Source: Sanderia malayensis
Taxonomy: Eukaryota; Cnidaria; Scyphozoa; Semaeostomeae; Pelagiidae
Length of the DNA stretch: 64,000 nucleotides
Assembly (NCBI GenBank): GCA_013076295.1
Contig: RQOL01000625.1
Location: 1-64,000, forward strand
Reading direction: 5' to 3'
Below are positions 1-11,247 of this stretch, in pieces. Below the pieces are notes generated by a model. That model worked only from the letters and a program-made list of their open reading frames with translations, was not told the origin of the DNA and searched no databases. The first letter of the stretch is position 1; every line of letters begins with the position of its first letter. The position numbers and the translations under genes are program-made.

Positions 1-1146
1 CTTGAAAGACACCCTTATAATAAAACTTAGCATTAAAAGATTTGCTGAGAGAGTTAACTCCCGCAGGAAGACAGGACTGGAGACCGCTGGCTGCTTTAGT
101 GCAATGGAGGCTGGTGAATACATCAGCTAAAATTTCTTTGTATACAACAATTTTGTATTCACTGAACAACTTTGTCTTTTTGTTATAGGTGTTATGAATT
201 ATTACTGGCAAACCATCATATTCATTGACAACAAAGTTACCAAGAATGTCTGTATGTAGCTGGTAAATTGGCTTCGAGTTGTTTTTGTTGTAAAAGAGAT
301 TACGGATATTTTCTTTGATAAAATTTAAGAGAGCTGCTTTTTGGGATTTAGTAAAGGCATATTCTGCGATGCTGCAACTATATTCCATATTGTATTGGAG
401 AACTAGAAATTTTAACAAGATCTTATACAAAGAAAAGGATATCGGACCTTGAAAAGAATGGCCAGTGGCATCAAATGGCAATTTCAAAGCTGCATCAATT
501 GCTTTGGCATTTTTTGGCAGATCAGGGACAGGAATATGACTTTCTTCCAGAGCAGACGGCTTGGGAACAGATTGCTCCACTTCACTAACAACAGACACAC
601 CTTCCTCACCTAAAGCAATAACATGTATTTAGCATTGTGGTTGTCCTGGCCTCATAATCTCTAATGAAAACAATCATCAGGTAATAACTTAATTAGAATT
701 GTAAATTATCAGGTAGCTAAAATATGAACAGATTTTTATGAATGGTAAATTTCTTTGGAATCTAATCACTGGCCAAATGACACTTCAGCAAAATTTCAAA
801 GGTAAGTTGTAAAGGCATTAGATTAGGCAATTACATAATTTAAAAACATATGTTGAAAAACAATTGCTTTTAGCTTCCTATCAAATCAATTTTGTATAGC
901 TAACAAGTTAAGCTCTCCCTGGAAAAGGTATGGTGAGATATTGCAGTGCTAAATGGTTTAATTCAATTTTTTTAGTCATCAAATGTGTCACAATGCAAAA
1001 TTTACTAAAATGTGACTTGCTCGGCCTAAGTCACCGCATGTTGCAAACAAAAAATTATTACAAACAGAATTAATACAGTTTCAACAGAATCACTTACATT
1101 CATCACTGTCACTGAGAGCTTCAAATGCTTTCATGAGTTCGTCCAT
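1..1146 (-). CDS. Unrecognised two-exon gene, 3' end beyond the window
   Basis: I do not recognise this protein. Exon 1 (1098-1146) starts with ATG at 1146 and reads MDELMKAFEALSDSDE, then ends in a good donor (GTAAG on the minus strand at 1097-1093). An acceptor at 611-610 opens exon 2 (609 to the window edge). The joined codon is TGT, and exon 2 stays open for more than 200 codons, which is strong evidence for coding although exon 2 has no ATG near its start. The protein begins acidic (SDSDE, CEEG) and then has a mixed hydrophobic region containing LYKILLKFLVLQYNMEYS and YDGLPVIIHNTYNKK. No zinc cluster, RT or DDE motif is visible in the part present. It lies divergent to the RecQ-like remnant at 1782. 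It could be another transposon gene or a host gene; the function is unknown. Confidence 0.6.
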
Positions 1147-1781
1147 GACTTTGGTAACTTGAAAACGTTATGAAATTTGATTCAAATGCAAATTGCAACT
1201 GTTTCAATGAGAGTTTCAATGAAAATGTTTCACAAACTCAATAAATTTTCGCGATCGTTCCACTTTATACTTCCATTAGGGAAATCCTACCCCCGGGTTT
1301 GCTGACATATAATTCTTACATCACAGGACTCAATCAAATTTCATTGGTTGATTATATCGTCTACGTCAGAGGACAGCCTTGTCACGAGAGGACAGATTTG
1401 CCACGCTACACAGCTAGAAACCTCCCGAAAGAGCTAGAACAACTATTACGAGGTTAAATATGAAAAAGAGGTTCACAGGAAAGCTCGGTTACATTGGTTT
1501 GCACGCTACGCTCGGTTACATTGCCAACAAGTCTATCTTTTGATTATTTTGATTATTTTGATCTATTTATTTTACTTCTTTTGCCCTTGCGAAGGAGGAG
1601 AGAGGGGACAAGAAAGATAGACTTGTAACTCTCGTCCCAATCGAGGCTGCATTGAAAATTGCTGATTGACCGTCCAGCATTCTGTCCGGCTACAAATGGC
1701 CCATCCTTCTAATTCTTTGGCCACAACTATTTGTCCAATCAGCGCCATGCACTGATGTTGAAGAAATGAGCATGCGGCATA
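1147..1781. other. Intergenic, with a dispersed repeat segment
   Basis: No coding exon is supported here. The stretch around 1408-1490 (cctcccgaaagagctagaac, then a run ending cggttacattg) is closely repeated in the same orientation at about 42366-42445, so it belongs to a dispersed repeat family that I cannot classify. The left terminus of element A should lie in this interval or just outside it, but I could not find an inverted match to the sequence near 22.8 kb. Confidence 0.45.
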
Positions 1782-2127
1782 TTGCGGGGGGTAATGTTTA
1801 TCAACTATGTGGGGTGCATTCAATTCATCGTTGACACCATCACAGAACAACAAATGGATGATATTCTCAACGAAGCTGCAAGTGTTCTTGGGTTTACTGA
1901 GCTGGGGGAATTTCAAAGAAAAGCTGCCATAGCTGCGTTTAACGGGAGAGATGTATTTGTTGCAATGCCTAGGGGTTCAGGAAAATCATTAGCATTTCAG
2001 GTGTTACCCTTCCTGAAATCAGAGGAACTGCAATCGGAAGGATTTGTTCTCATGCAGAAGGTGTCTGAACGGGGCATTAAATGCCTCTCCTTAGTCGACC
2101 AAGGCACAACATCAAAAGACGTTTTAA

Positions 2128-3689
2128 AGGCCTACTGCAATCAAAAATCACTTTCCCGTTTTTTTTCATAAAATGAAATTTCAATCTTTACTGATTACTT
2201 TGGTGCCTGTTTTGTTTTTATTCGTTCACCATAAGTATACTAAATTTGGCTTTGAAATGGGGCACTGACTGTGACATGGTATGACGTCATAACCAGGACA
2301 CAAATCGACTTTTATAATGGGAGAGTATAGGGAAAAGTTTTCAAATCAGCACTATGCGTAACCCCAGCCCTTATTAAAAAATCGCTTCACAGGAATCAAA
2401 ACTATAACTTTCCGCGGGTTCTTTCAGCTATTAACCAAAAAAATTGAACTTACGGTAACGCTATAGCGGCGCATTGAAAAAGGGTACTACAAACCGTGCG
2501 GTTAGTCAAAAGACATTTTATTCCGCGCGGTCTGATTTCCAAGCAGCTGGAAGCATTCACAAAGAAAGTTTGTCAGAAATCATGGATGGCGGAGCTGTGT
2601 GAGTAAAACTAGTAACAAACACGATGGCCGGGGTTGTTGCTAGAGGACCAGGCAAAGTAAGCTGTTACAGCAGTTAAGTTAATTAATAAATGGTATTTTC
2701 AAGCAGCCGTTTTAAAAACAAATTTGAAATGAAACAGATAAGGAGAGCTGAAGGCGTGCGTTTTGCTCACAATACACATAGGCCAGACAGAAATTAAAAA
2801 CATAAAGCTACAGAACCACCAGTTTCATTTGTTGTCCATTTGGAATTTTGGAACCATCGTGTTTCAACAGAAAACTTGTAACACATCTGACTATGATAAT
2901 AAATTGCTATGCAGAATATTGTGATTAGTTCTATTTTATTTCTCCATTTCTACCCCGATGAAAATATTGAAGCAACTTGGCATTCCAGCCAGACGTGATG
3001 TAAAAGTAATTCGTTTTGATAAGACTGGACTGACAACAACTTAGCAGCATCAGATATATCTTAAAAAGCCAACTCTGAGCGTAAATAGTCCATGTAGATT
3101 CTGAAAACATCGCTGCATTCTCTCACACATACATCATATGCGACTCAGTCAAGTCAAATGCAAAAGTATATTTCATCTCGACACTGATAATCCCCGTTGT
3201 TTGCTTCCGCTCTCCGCCGCGGCTGATCGCCCTCCCGCAGTTTGACGTCACGACCAAAACTGCCCCAATTCAGACCCCAATTACTCCCCCCAAATCGCGT
3301 TCTAAAATTATGAAAAAAATTTTAAAATTTGTGAAAACACTTTAATATTTATGCCTTGGGATGCGATTTTTAATTAATTAGTTATTTATTGAGCTAGATG
3401 GAGTGAAGGAAAAAGCTACAATACACTTCAATACAAAAACTTGAAATGGGTCCTGGTTATTACGTCACGTTTGTCGCAGTTGAAATGGCAAAATCGACGA
3501 CTTTGCGGGCTTGTAAAAACAATTCTACTGGATCAATTTTCATGTCTGTAGCACTTTTCAACGTTGAATTTCATTTGCCATTCTTTTGCCCATTTGTCAA
3601 CAGCATTCAAACGGTTTTATGATCAGTTCGAATAGGTTTACCATGAAATGTAAAAAAATCATATCACTTTTTTTGATTGCAGTAGGCCT
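2128..3689. mobile_element. TTAA-duplicating DNA element (Kolobok- or piggyBac-like, non-autonomous)
   Basis: The ends are inverted repeats: AGGCCTACTGCAATCAAAA at the left and its complement at the right, flanked by TTAA at 2124-2127 and 3690-3693. Removing the element and one TTAA rejoins the helicase A reading toward motif Ib. Further inside, a second inverted pair around a CCTGGTTAT-type sequence (near 2290-2305 and 3430-3445) extends the symmetry. TGACGTCA palindromes lie at 2282-2289 and 3243-3250. No transposase ORF is visible in the 1562 bp, so it would need enzymes from elsewhere. TTAA target choice is known for Kolobok and piggyBac; which one this is cannot be told from the ends alone. 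Confidence 0.8.
3543..3620 (-). repeat. Isolated 75-bp LINE reverse-transcriptase fragment
   Basis: About 75 bases here match 7883-7960, which is the part of the LINE ORF2 downstream of its FADD motif, with only a few differences toward the right end. No other LINE sequence surrounds it, and it lies inside the TTAA element. It may be a filler insertion or gene-conversion patch; the mechanism is unknown. Confidence 0.7.
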
Positions 3690-4969
3690 TTAACTGAACA
3701 ATACAAATTTTTATTTTCCTCGCCAGTTGGATAAATTTCGCTCAGAAATGAAACCTGAGTTGTTGCAGAAACGTTTGCAATGTGTTGTTGTTGATGAGAG
3801 TAAAGTGGTAAGTAATAAAAGCATACACCACCTTGTAGCTGCTCATAATAAAGATTTACAAATGTTGCCTATCGACTTTTTTTAAGTGCACTTGATCAGA
3901 ATTTACATTTTTTGGAGCACAAAAATTAATTTTATCAATTCTTTGAATTTCGTTTGACTAAATTTTGATGAAATAGTTTTTAAGGATTTTCTAACTTTTT
4001 CAGGGGTTCACAGACTAAAAATGTCAAACGATTTCGACATATGTATGGGAGTTTAGCTGAATTGCGATCATTATGGATTGGGCGTGGCAATATACCATTT
4101 ATGGCACTTACAGCAACTGCAACAAAAGCTGTGACAAATGAAATCATAAAAAGCCTTGAGCTGAGAGAGCCAGTAAAAATAATGGAATCCCCTGAAAGAG
4201 GCAATATAAAATATTCAGTTTGTAAATTGCAAACTGACAATCTTTATCATATTTTCCGGCCACTCACTGAAATGTTAAAAAGTGGGTGCAACTCGACTGA
4301 GAGAACAGTTGTATTTTGTCAAAGATTGAGTCATGTCAGACTGATGTATCGGCTATTTGAAAAAGAACTGGGTCATCTTCATCCTGAATTGGATAGCAAA
4401 CCATATGCCAAATACCAAGGAAATACTGAAGAGGTAGTGAAACAATGAATCACAGATTCACTTGTGAACCCAACTGGACATATTGTGTTGATAGCAACTA
4501 TCGCATTTGGTATGGGTGTCAACTGTAAGTGCCTACGCCAAGTTATCCATTTTGGTGCTCCAAGCGACATTGATGGTTATTGTCAAGAAACAGGCAGGGC
4601 AGGGTGTGATGGTGTGCAAAGTTATGCAGTTATGCTTTTTCCCCGGAAAAGCATCTCCAGCAAAACCATCACTTCAGCAATGAAAATGTAATGTAAAATG
4701 TAGATGTGTGCCGAAGAAAGCTGATTTTTGAAACATTTCCTGGAAAATACAACAAAGTGGAACCTATGCATAGATGCTGTGACATTTGCACCAAAATGTG
4801 TAATTGTGGGAAGTGCACAGAAGATACTGTTGTATCAATGTTCCAGGAAATATCACTTCATTGAATAGTGATATTTCTTCCAGAGAAGTTTCATCACAGC
4901 TTCCAGAACCAAAAAAGCCCTACTACGCCAGAGGTTGGTGGCATTCAGACAAAGTCTTATCCCCACAAA

Positions 4970-5920
4970 TCTAATATTACTATTCTGCGGAGTCACGTGA
5001 TGACGCACTTTCCTTGGGGCGAAACGGCGAACGAGGTATCCATAAAGGCTTTTTTTCTGAGGCCCTTAATCTGCCCTATTTTTAAATGAGCTGTTCCTTG
5101 CCGGCTGAACCAGAAAGTTCTCTATATGAGAGCTTACAGTTTCGACTAAAAGGTTAAGAAATTCTTTGTCAAAGTTCGCCCAATTGGCTATCATCGCAAA
5201 CTCCATTATCGAACAAAGTATTCGCTGTTGACGTGACGCATTTCGCCTTTTGCTGCAATTTGATTGGCTCTTTCGCAACTTCACGTGAACAGTCACGCGT
5301 TTTTCGTTATCATGCAAATTAGCCCTCGGGTTGAACAGCAGGTACTTTTGGAGAAGACGCGTGTTTTTGTTTTCAACACCAAGGATTTACTGGGCGCCTT
5401 TCAAAGTGTTTTACCACCTGAATTATCTTTGTAAAGACTTGCTAATTGTTTGAGAGACCTCTGGAAAATTACAGGAGACAATTCAGAACACAGCTGATAG
5501 CTTTGCTTTGTTTTTTGAGTAAGATAGTTTTAGTTTTTGTACGACCGCCATTGTTGCTTCGACATACTGTGACGCTTAGGCATAATGTAAACAAAGTGAA
5601 AGTTCTAAAAACAAATTATGATACGCGATTATCAGAGGTAAGAGGAGTCGGCAGAGGCATGAGCGGTAGTGAATGCAGCGCACGAAGTGCGCCCTATCAG
5701 TCAATGTTTTATGATAACAGATAGACAGGCGAGCGCAGCAAGCTAACCCATTGTAATTCGAGTTGAAAGGGGCATGAGCGTAAGCGAATGCAGCACACGA
5801 AGTGCACCAACCACAGGCGAGCGTAGCGAGCTAACCCATTGTAAGTGAGGTTGAAAGGCGCATGAGCGTAAGCGAATGCAGCGCACCAAGTGCGCCAACC
5901 ACATTAAGTTTCTTCACTTG
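4970..5920 (+). mobile_element. Element C, copy 1, inserted in helicase A
   Basis: This segment is an inverted, shorter relative of 11530-12968. Its left end (TCTAATATTACTATTC, then CGGAGTCACGTGATGACGCA) matches the far end of copy 2 in reverse orientation. Its right part (about 5655-5900) holds two diverged units of the same minisatellite, with GCGCACGAAGTGCGC-type palindromes and 'gcgagctaacccattgta'. Its right end (ATTAAGTTTCTTCACTTG) resembles the other end of copy 2. It separates the cysteine cluster of helicase A from its C-terminal part. No transposase is encoded; ORFs in it are repeat translations. The two ends are not inverted repeats of each other, and the class of element is unresolved. 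Confidence 0.7.
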
Positions 5921-6702
5921 CCCCCCTCTGGGAAGCGAGCGCTCTCGGCTAGTCATCCATTACATTCTGGTTCTGATCTAGCCACTGGAGTTCCACTTGA
6001 AGCAATGGACAAAATTATTTCTAACTTTGACAACATCCATGGGATTAATGACATTCGTCAATTAAAATGTGTTTTCAACACTATACTTTGCTCTCCTATC
6101 CTTGAAATTTTAAAGAAATTCTGGTGTGATCATTCTGCAACATTGTCCTCTGTTCAGGAAGAAGCATCAGAAGAAAGTAGCTCGCATGGAAGTAGTGCTT
6201 GTGAAGACAATTTTTCAATCTCATCAGCATCTAGTGATGAAGCAAATAGACCAAAATATAAACTTAGGGTCAGGCTTCCTTCAGAAAGTGACTCAAATAG
6301 TGACTGGTAAATCTTTTTTACTGGTAAATTGTGAATTACTTTCTGTTCTTTTTAAAGTCCTTTAGTTTGTCTTCAACCCACTCTACCACTAATGGCATAC
6401 CAAGACTCTGCAGCAAATGTCTATTGAAACCAGGGAATGATTTGTGAGATCTGCCAAGTTGTTTTGTAAAAATATCTCTGCTGCCAAATTGCTTAGCAAG
6501 TGTTTTTATGTCTGATCCTGTGTCAGGTTTGAAAAGTTGGTTGGTTTATTGTTGGTTTATTTAGATGGTTTATTCAAAGAAAGCTTATTATCATATTTAT
6601 CCATGATGTTATTTATCACATTGTAGCTATGACTTGACCTAGTGATGCTTTTAGAAGTCACGTTTCTTTTAAAATACCTGCAATCTAGTTTGAATGTTTT
6701 GT

Positions 6703-6707
6703 TGTGA

Positions 6708-6765
<58 letters not shown>

Positions 6766-6779
6766 AACAATAATAATAA
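6703..6779. repeat. (TTA)n microsatellite
   Basis: A run of about 20 TTA/ATT units sits just outside the Penelope element. A shorter TTA run marks the other end at about 11325-11343, so the element is bracketed by the same simple repeat. The isoleucine-rich minus-strand reading frame across it is an artefact of the repeat. Confidence 0.9.
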
Positions 6780-6873
6780 TAATTTTGAAAAACACCGTTC
6801 GACAGTCCTCAATACACATATGTGTAGAGCGGTATATAGAATTGAGTGATGTTCAATAAAAACACATAATTCG

Positions 6874-6913
6874 CTGCGACTCTGAGTTTCGTGCTTATGC
6901 ACTCATCAGGCAG
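6874..6913 (-). ncRNA. Hammerhead ribozyme (Penelope-associated), copy 1
   Basis: On the minus strand the sequence has the complete minimal hammerhead core: CTGC (stem I), CTGATGA, GTGC-ATAA-GCAC (stem II), GAAA, then ACT-CAG-AGT as a short stem III using the last A of GAAA, then C17, then GCAG closing stem I. The predicted cut follows the C complementary to 6878. Hammerheads of this small stem III form are known in the repeats of Penelope-like elements, where they cut the element RNA. It lies in the inverted partial copy. Confidence 0.88.
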
Positions 6914-7011
6914 ATTTAATGAAGAAAATAACCCACCAGCTGGAATATATACAAAATAATAAGAACAATAGAAGAAGGGGTGCTCTAATTACAAAAGGTT
7001 GTTAGGATGGG

Positions 7012-9255
7012 TCTATCTATCTATCTACATATTAATCAGTAAAACCAATAAAGTATCACACTGATGGAGATCATCGCACTTCCCATACACTCCCATCATC
7101 ATAAAACCAGTGAGAAGATTGGAACATTATGGGAAGTTGGCCAGGGATGGGTATGCATGAGGAGTGAGAAGATCACAAGAAAAATAAATAAATAAATAAT
7201 TAATTACAGAAAAGTGTTTAAAAAACCATTGCGCATCTATCTTTAAATACGTTAATATTTTTAATTCTTCTAACTTCAGGCGGAAGCGAGTTCCATTCTA
7301 CGATTGTCCTTGGATAAAAAGAGTACTTGTAAATATCCCTTATTGTTGAAATTTGAATGAATTTGGGCGTGCTTATATCGGAACCCCTGCTATTACGCTT
7401 TTGCGGGGTGGGAGTTCGATGTCAACGTGTTTATTCAAAATTTTATAAAAAAAGGTTAGTCTGGTTACAGTTCTTCGGGCCTCAAGTGTCGACCATTCGA
7501 GATCTCTGAGCAGTTTAGTCATAGTACCTTCTTCTCGTGAATGTTCATTTGCTACGAATCTAGCTGCTTTCTTTTGAACTCGCTCAATTGATTCCTTTTG
7601 AGTTTTCAGGTGGGGATCCCAAGCCGCGAAAGCATATTCTAGCTGAGGCCTGACCAGGGTGTAATAGGCGGCACGTTTAATCTCCTTTGGGCACATGGAG
7701 AGGTTCCTCTTAATAAAGCCGAGGGATCTATTTGCTTTGTTGACAACTTTTTCAACATGACTTCCCCACTAAGATCTTTGTCGAACTCGACTCCTAGATA
7801 TGGGTGATGCTGGACATTCTCTAAGACTTCATTATTTAAACTGTATAGGTAAGGACAACTGGCTTTCTTCCCCGAGATTTGCAGTCTGTAGCACTTTTCA
7901 ACGTTGAATTTCATTTGCCATTCTTTTGCCCATTTGTCAACAGCATCCAAATCGTTTTGTAGCTTTTCATATTCATTTTCATTATTTACTTCACAAAAGA
8001 GTAGACAATCATCTGCAAATAAACGGATAAGTGAGTGTTCGACTTTATTGGCAATATTGTTGATGAACAGGAGGAACATTAATGGACCCAGAACAGTTCC
8101 TTGTGGGACCCCTGACTCGACTCTGACTGCTGATGAGCTTTCACCGTCCAACATTACACTCTGACTCCTATCATTGAGCCAAGAGGATATCCACTTGCCA
8201 ATACTTGTATCTTGCCCAATGCCGTATATATCTAATTTCAGAAGAAGCTTTTTGTGTGGTACCGTATCAAATGCTTTACTAAAATCCAGTATCAACAGAT
8301 CGATTACATTTCCAAAGTTCCTGCTTCTTGTAATGTCCTCTATGGTTTCTATCAATTGAGTTTCACACGATCGCTTTGCTCGAAATCCATGTTGGTTATC
8401 AAGTATAATGTTGTGTTGCTCGCAGTGATCCATTATATGCTTGTAAATTACATGCTCTAGTATCTTGCATGGTACAGAAGTCAGTGAAATTGGCCTATAA
8501 TTAGCTGCATGGTCTTTTCTTCCCTTCCCCTTATACACAGCAACAATGTTACCTTTCCTCCAGGAAGACGGCACAACCCCAGTTGAGATAGACTTATTGA
8601 AAATTTCTGTGAGAATAGGGGCAATTTCCATGGCTACGTCTTTTAATACTCGAGTAGGAATCTTGTCTGGACCACAGGCCTTTGATGGGTCTAATGTTTC
8701 TAGGAGCTTTTCGACACCTTTACACTGGATGGTGAGATCTTGGATATTTGGAATTACGTTTTCATTTTCCCTCATCGGTACCTCAGTTTCTACTTCTTGC
8801 GTGAATGCTGATTTATACTGACTACTCAGGATTTCTGCCTTGCTTTTTGCATGAGTATATTCAATGCCATTGGCTCGTAAATTTGGTATACCTGTAGCAT
8901 CTCTCCTCTTTGCCCTGATAAATGACCAAAATTTTTTTGATGTTGAGTATTTTGAAGGACCATCCTCGTTACACTTTGATACATCCAGTAGATCGATTAC
9001 ATAATCATTGTGTGATGCAATGAGCTGTTTCTTTATCAACCGCCTCATATCTTTGAATGCCTTCCAGTCTTGCTCTCTTTTTGTTTGTCTGGCCTTATTA
9101 TATAGTCTTTGCTTTTTTCTTATCATTCTCCTTATTTTACTAGTGATCCAAGGTAGGTTCCATCTATGTGAGATGTTCTTCTGGGGTATGTTTTTATTGA
9201 TAGACTCTTTGAGGTTGTTGGAGAAAGCTTCCCACATTCCTTCTCTTTCGTCTAT
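7012..9255 (-). mobile_element. 5'-truncated CR1/L2-like LINE inserted in the Penelope element
   Basis: The LINE is read on the minus strand. Its 3' end is at the left and finishes in a short GATA repeat (7012-7027, ctatctatctatc on the plus strand). Its 5' end at about 9255 lies before the reverse transcriptase with no endonuclease present, so the copy is 5'-truncated as most LINE copies are. The interrupted Penelope sequence can be followed from GGATGGGTCTAT on the left to GTCTATTATAAG on the right, which gives a GTCTAT duplication. Confidence 0.82.
7217..9237 (-). pseudogene. LINE reverse transcriptase (ORF2 C-terminal half)
   Basis: The frame from 9237 to about 7765 encodes a non-LTR reverse transcriptase. 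Visible motifs are NYRPISLTSVPCKILE, NQHGFRAKRSCETQL, LILDFSKAFDTVPH, SGVPQGTVLGPLMFLLF and the catalytic LFADDCLLF. A frameshift near 7765 moves the rest into the frame of 7373-7696 (AYYTLVRPQLEYA, AAWDPH, ERVQKKAARFV). A second shift near 7380 leads to the C-terminal segment with FYPRTIVEWNSLPPEV, ending at about 7217. The RT core is intact but the gene is not, because of the two shifts and the missing 5' half with its endonuclease. Confidence 0.88.
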
Positions 9256-9640
9256 TATAAGTTAAAAACAAAGGACGTGTAAACTATTTAACTAAAGGTG
9301 TGAAAGCGTGATACAATAGATATGGATGAATGTCAATAGTTCATTAGGTAAAATTTGTTTTCATGTCGGCATTTGGAGATAAGTTCAGATCGTTTGTTAA
9401 GTAGATTGTTTTTACTGTTCTTGATGATGTAGAGCTTTTCTGTAAGGCATAAATCGCACACCGTTTGCTGGAATTACTATAGGGGCGGCCTCTTGCAATA
9501 ATGGACCATCTCGTTGTGAAGTTGATGTTGTTGTCTTTTAGCTTCCAGATGAATATAGATAATTCCGTGCTGTTAGTGAGTTTCCTGTGTGTAAATGTAG
9601 ACTTGTGTTGTGTGTATCTTAACCAATGGAAAAACTCAGC
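9253..9640 (-). repeat. Inverted copy of the Penelope GIY-YIG end
   Basis: This stretch is the reverse complement of about 10780-11148, including the segment coding TQHKSTFTHRKLTNS. The junction with forward Penelope sequence lies near 9640, producing a chimeric minus-strand frame (9344-9676). It continues the inverted 3' copy that the LINE cut off from 6825-7016. Confidence 0.85.
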
Positions 9641-11068
9641 CTCCTTCATCACCTGGTACTCCAACATCCCCAACAAGAATCAACACACCTTTGCCGTCTT
9701 TCACATAGAAAGCTTCTACCCTTCAATCACAGAAAAACTCCTAACAGACTCCATCAACCTAGCCAGGCAATACACCATCATACTAGACCGCGACATTGAC
9801 ATCATAATGCACTCAAGGAAATCACTTCTCTTCAACGGCAACAACGCGTGGATGAAAAAGGACAACAGCAACTTCTACGTAACGATGGGCAGCTACAACA
9901 GCGCGGAAGTTTGCGAGCTCGTTGGTCTTCTCATCCTCAACAATCTATGTAACACTTACGGAAAAGACAATATCGGACTTTACAGAGACGACGGACTAGC
10001 CGTATTCAGAAACACCACAGGACCACAAGCCGACAGAATAAGAAAGGACATCATTAGACACTTTAAATCCCACGGACTGAACATCACAATTCAAACCAAC
10101 CTCAAGATTGTTAACTACCTCGACGTCACATTCAATCTCAAAAACGGAACATACTACCCCTACAGAAAGCCTATCAACCAGCCTCTCTACATTAACGTCA
10201 AATCCAATCACCCTGCCAACATCGTCAAGAAGCTACCTGACTCCATTAATCGCCGAATCTCTGACATTTCCTGCAACGAAGACGAATTTAACAAAGCCAA
10301 AACTACTTATGACGACGCCTTAAAATCCAGTGGATATACAGAAAGACTTTCCTTCAACAAACATCGACAAGCAACACAACCAAGACGAAACCGCAAGCAT
10401 AACATCATCTGGTATAATCCTCCTTTTAGCAGTAACATGAAAACTAACATCGGTAAAACCTTCCTAAAGCTCGTATCCAAACACTTCCCTCAGCAACACA
10501 AGTACGACACCCTTTTTAACAAGAATAACACCAAAATAAGCTACAGTTGTATGGAAAACATGGGCACCATCATAAACAAGCATAATAAGAAAATCTTATC
10601 TGCTAACGACACCAACAACAACAACAACATCAAGATATGCAACTGCAGATCCCAAGAAAATTCCCCCTCGACAATAAATGCCTAACCACCAGCCTCATCT
10701 ACAACGCACAAATAACCTCTACGACATCTAACCAAACTACAACTAAGAACTACATCGGACTGACTGAAGGAACGTTCAAACAGAGATACACACAACACAA
10801 GTCTACATTTACACACAGGAAACTCACTAACAGCACGGAATTATCTAAATACATCTGGAAGCTAAAAGACAACAACATCAACTTCACAACGAAATGGTCC
10901 ATTATTGCAAGAGCCCGCCCCTATAGTAATTCCAGCAAACGGTGCGATTTATGCCTTACAGAAAAGCTCTACATCATCAAGAATAGTAAAAACAATCTAC
11001 TTAACAAACGATCTGAACTTATCTCCAAATGCCAACATGAAAACAAATTTTACCTAATGAACTATTGA
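9640..11068 (+). pseudogene. Penelope-like reverse transcriptase with GIY-YIG endonuclease
   Basis: The first frame (9640-10685) begins within the RT at FHIESFYPSI. It has ARQYT, VTMGSYNSAEVCELVGLL, the catalytic GLYRDDGLAVF and NYLDVTFNL, a pattern of Penelope-type RTs. A shift near 10640-10680 leads into the frame of 10637-11068, where KNYIGLTEGTFKQRY matches the start of a GIY-YIG nuclease and CDLCLTEKLYII follows. In the family this nuclease primes reverse transcription in the nucleus. The N-terminal half is missing and replaced by the inverted copy, so this copy is dead. The YRDD box itself is intact. Confidence 0.85.
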
Positions 11069-11247
11069 CATTCATCCATATCTATTGCATCACGCTTTCA
11101 CACCTTTAGTTAATAGTTTACACGTCCTTTGTTTTTAACTTATAATAGACCCATCCTAACAACCTTTTGTAATTAGAGCGCCCCTTCTTCTATTGTTCTT
11201 ATTATTTTGTATATATTCCAGCTGGTAGGTTATTTTCTTCAATAAAT

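Larger units (their letters stand above)
1782..6310 (+). pseudogene. RecQ-like helicase of element A, degenerate and interrupted
   Basis: This is an SF2 RecQ-type helicase broken into pieces. The first piece (1782-2127) has the Walker A motif PRGSGKS and most of the region up to motif Ib. The TTAA element then interrupts it. The next piece (3694 to about 3807) carries FSSP (motif Ib region) and the motif II variant VVVDES in place of DEAH. An acceptor at 4002-4003 opens a piece with RHMYGSLAELRSLW, ALTATATK (motif III), TVVFCQR (motif IV), IATIAFGMGVNC (motif V) and QETGRAGCDG (motif VI). A cysteine cluster (RCCDICTKMCNCGKC) follows near 4770-4825. Element C1 separates this from the C-terminal part (about 5955-6310). 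Damage includes an in-frame TGA at 4446-4448, a frameshift in the motif Ib piece, another before the cysteine cluster, and the two insertions. It is homologous along its length to the intact helicase at 14197-16319 and convergent with the DUF6589-type gene, as in element B. The start is uncertain (1782, or an ATG near 1854). Confidence 0.8.

Noticed and set aside
4970..4982. TAATATTAC, the nick-site motif of circular Rep-type replicons
   Set aside because: Only one of the two C copies has it, there is no Rep gene or stem around it, and nine bases in AT-rich DNA are easily found by chance.
5446..5724. 92-codon frame in element C copy 1
   Set aside because: It spans the unique arm and the minisatellite start, and the same arm in copy 2 does not keep the frame.
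1782..6310. RecQ-like genes as host DNA-repair helicases
   Set aside because: Both lie opposite DUF6589-type genes, one inside TIRs with a target duplication, and they lack HRDC and typical RQC winged-helix regions.
6669..6902. Minus-strand frame with a long isoleucine run
   Set aside because: Translation of the TTA microsatellite joined to the ribozyme region.
7904..9265. Plus-strand frames opposite the LINE RT
   Set aside because: Antisense shadows of the RT coding frame.
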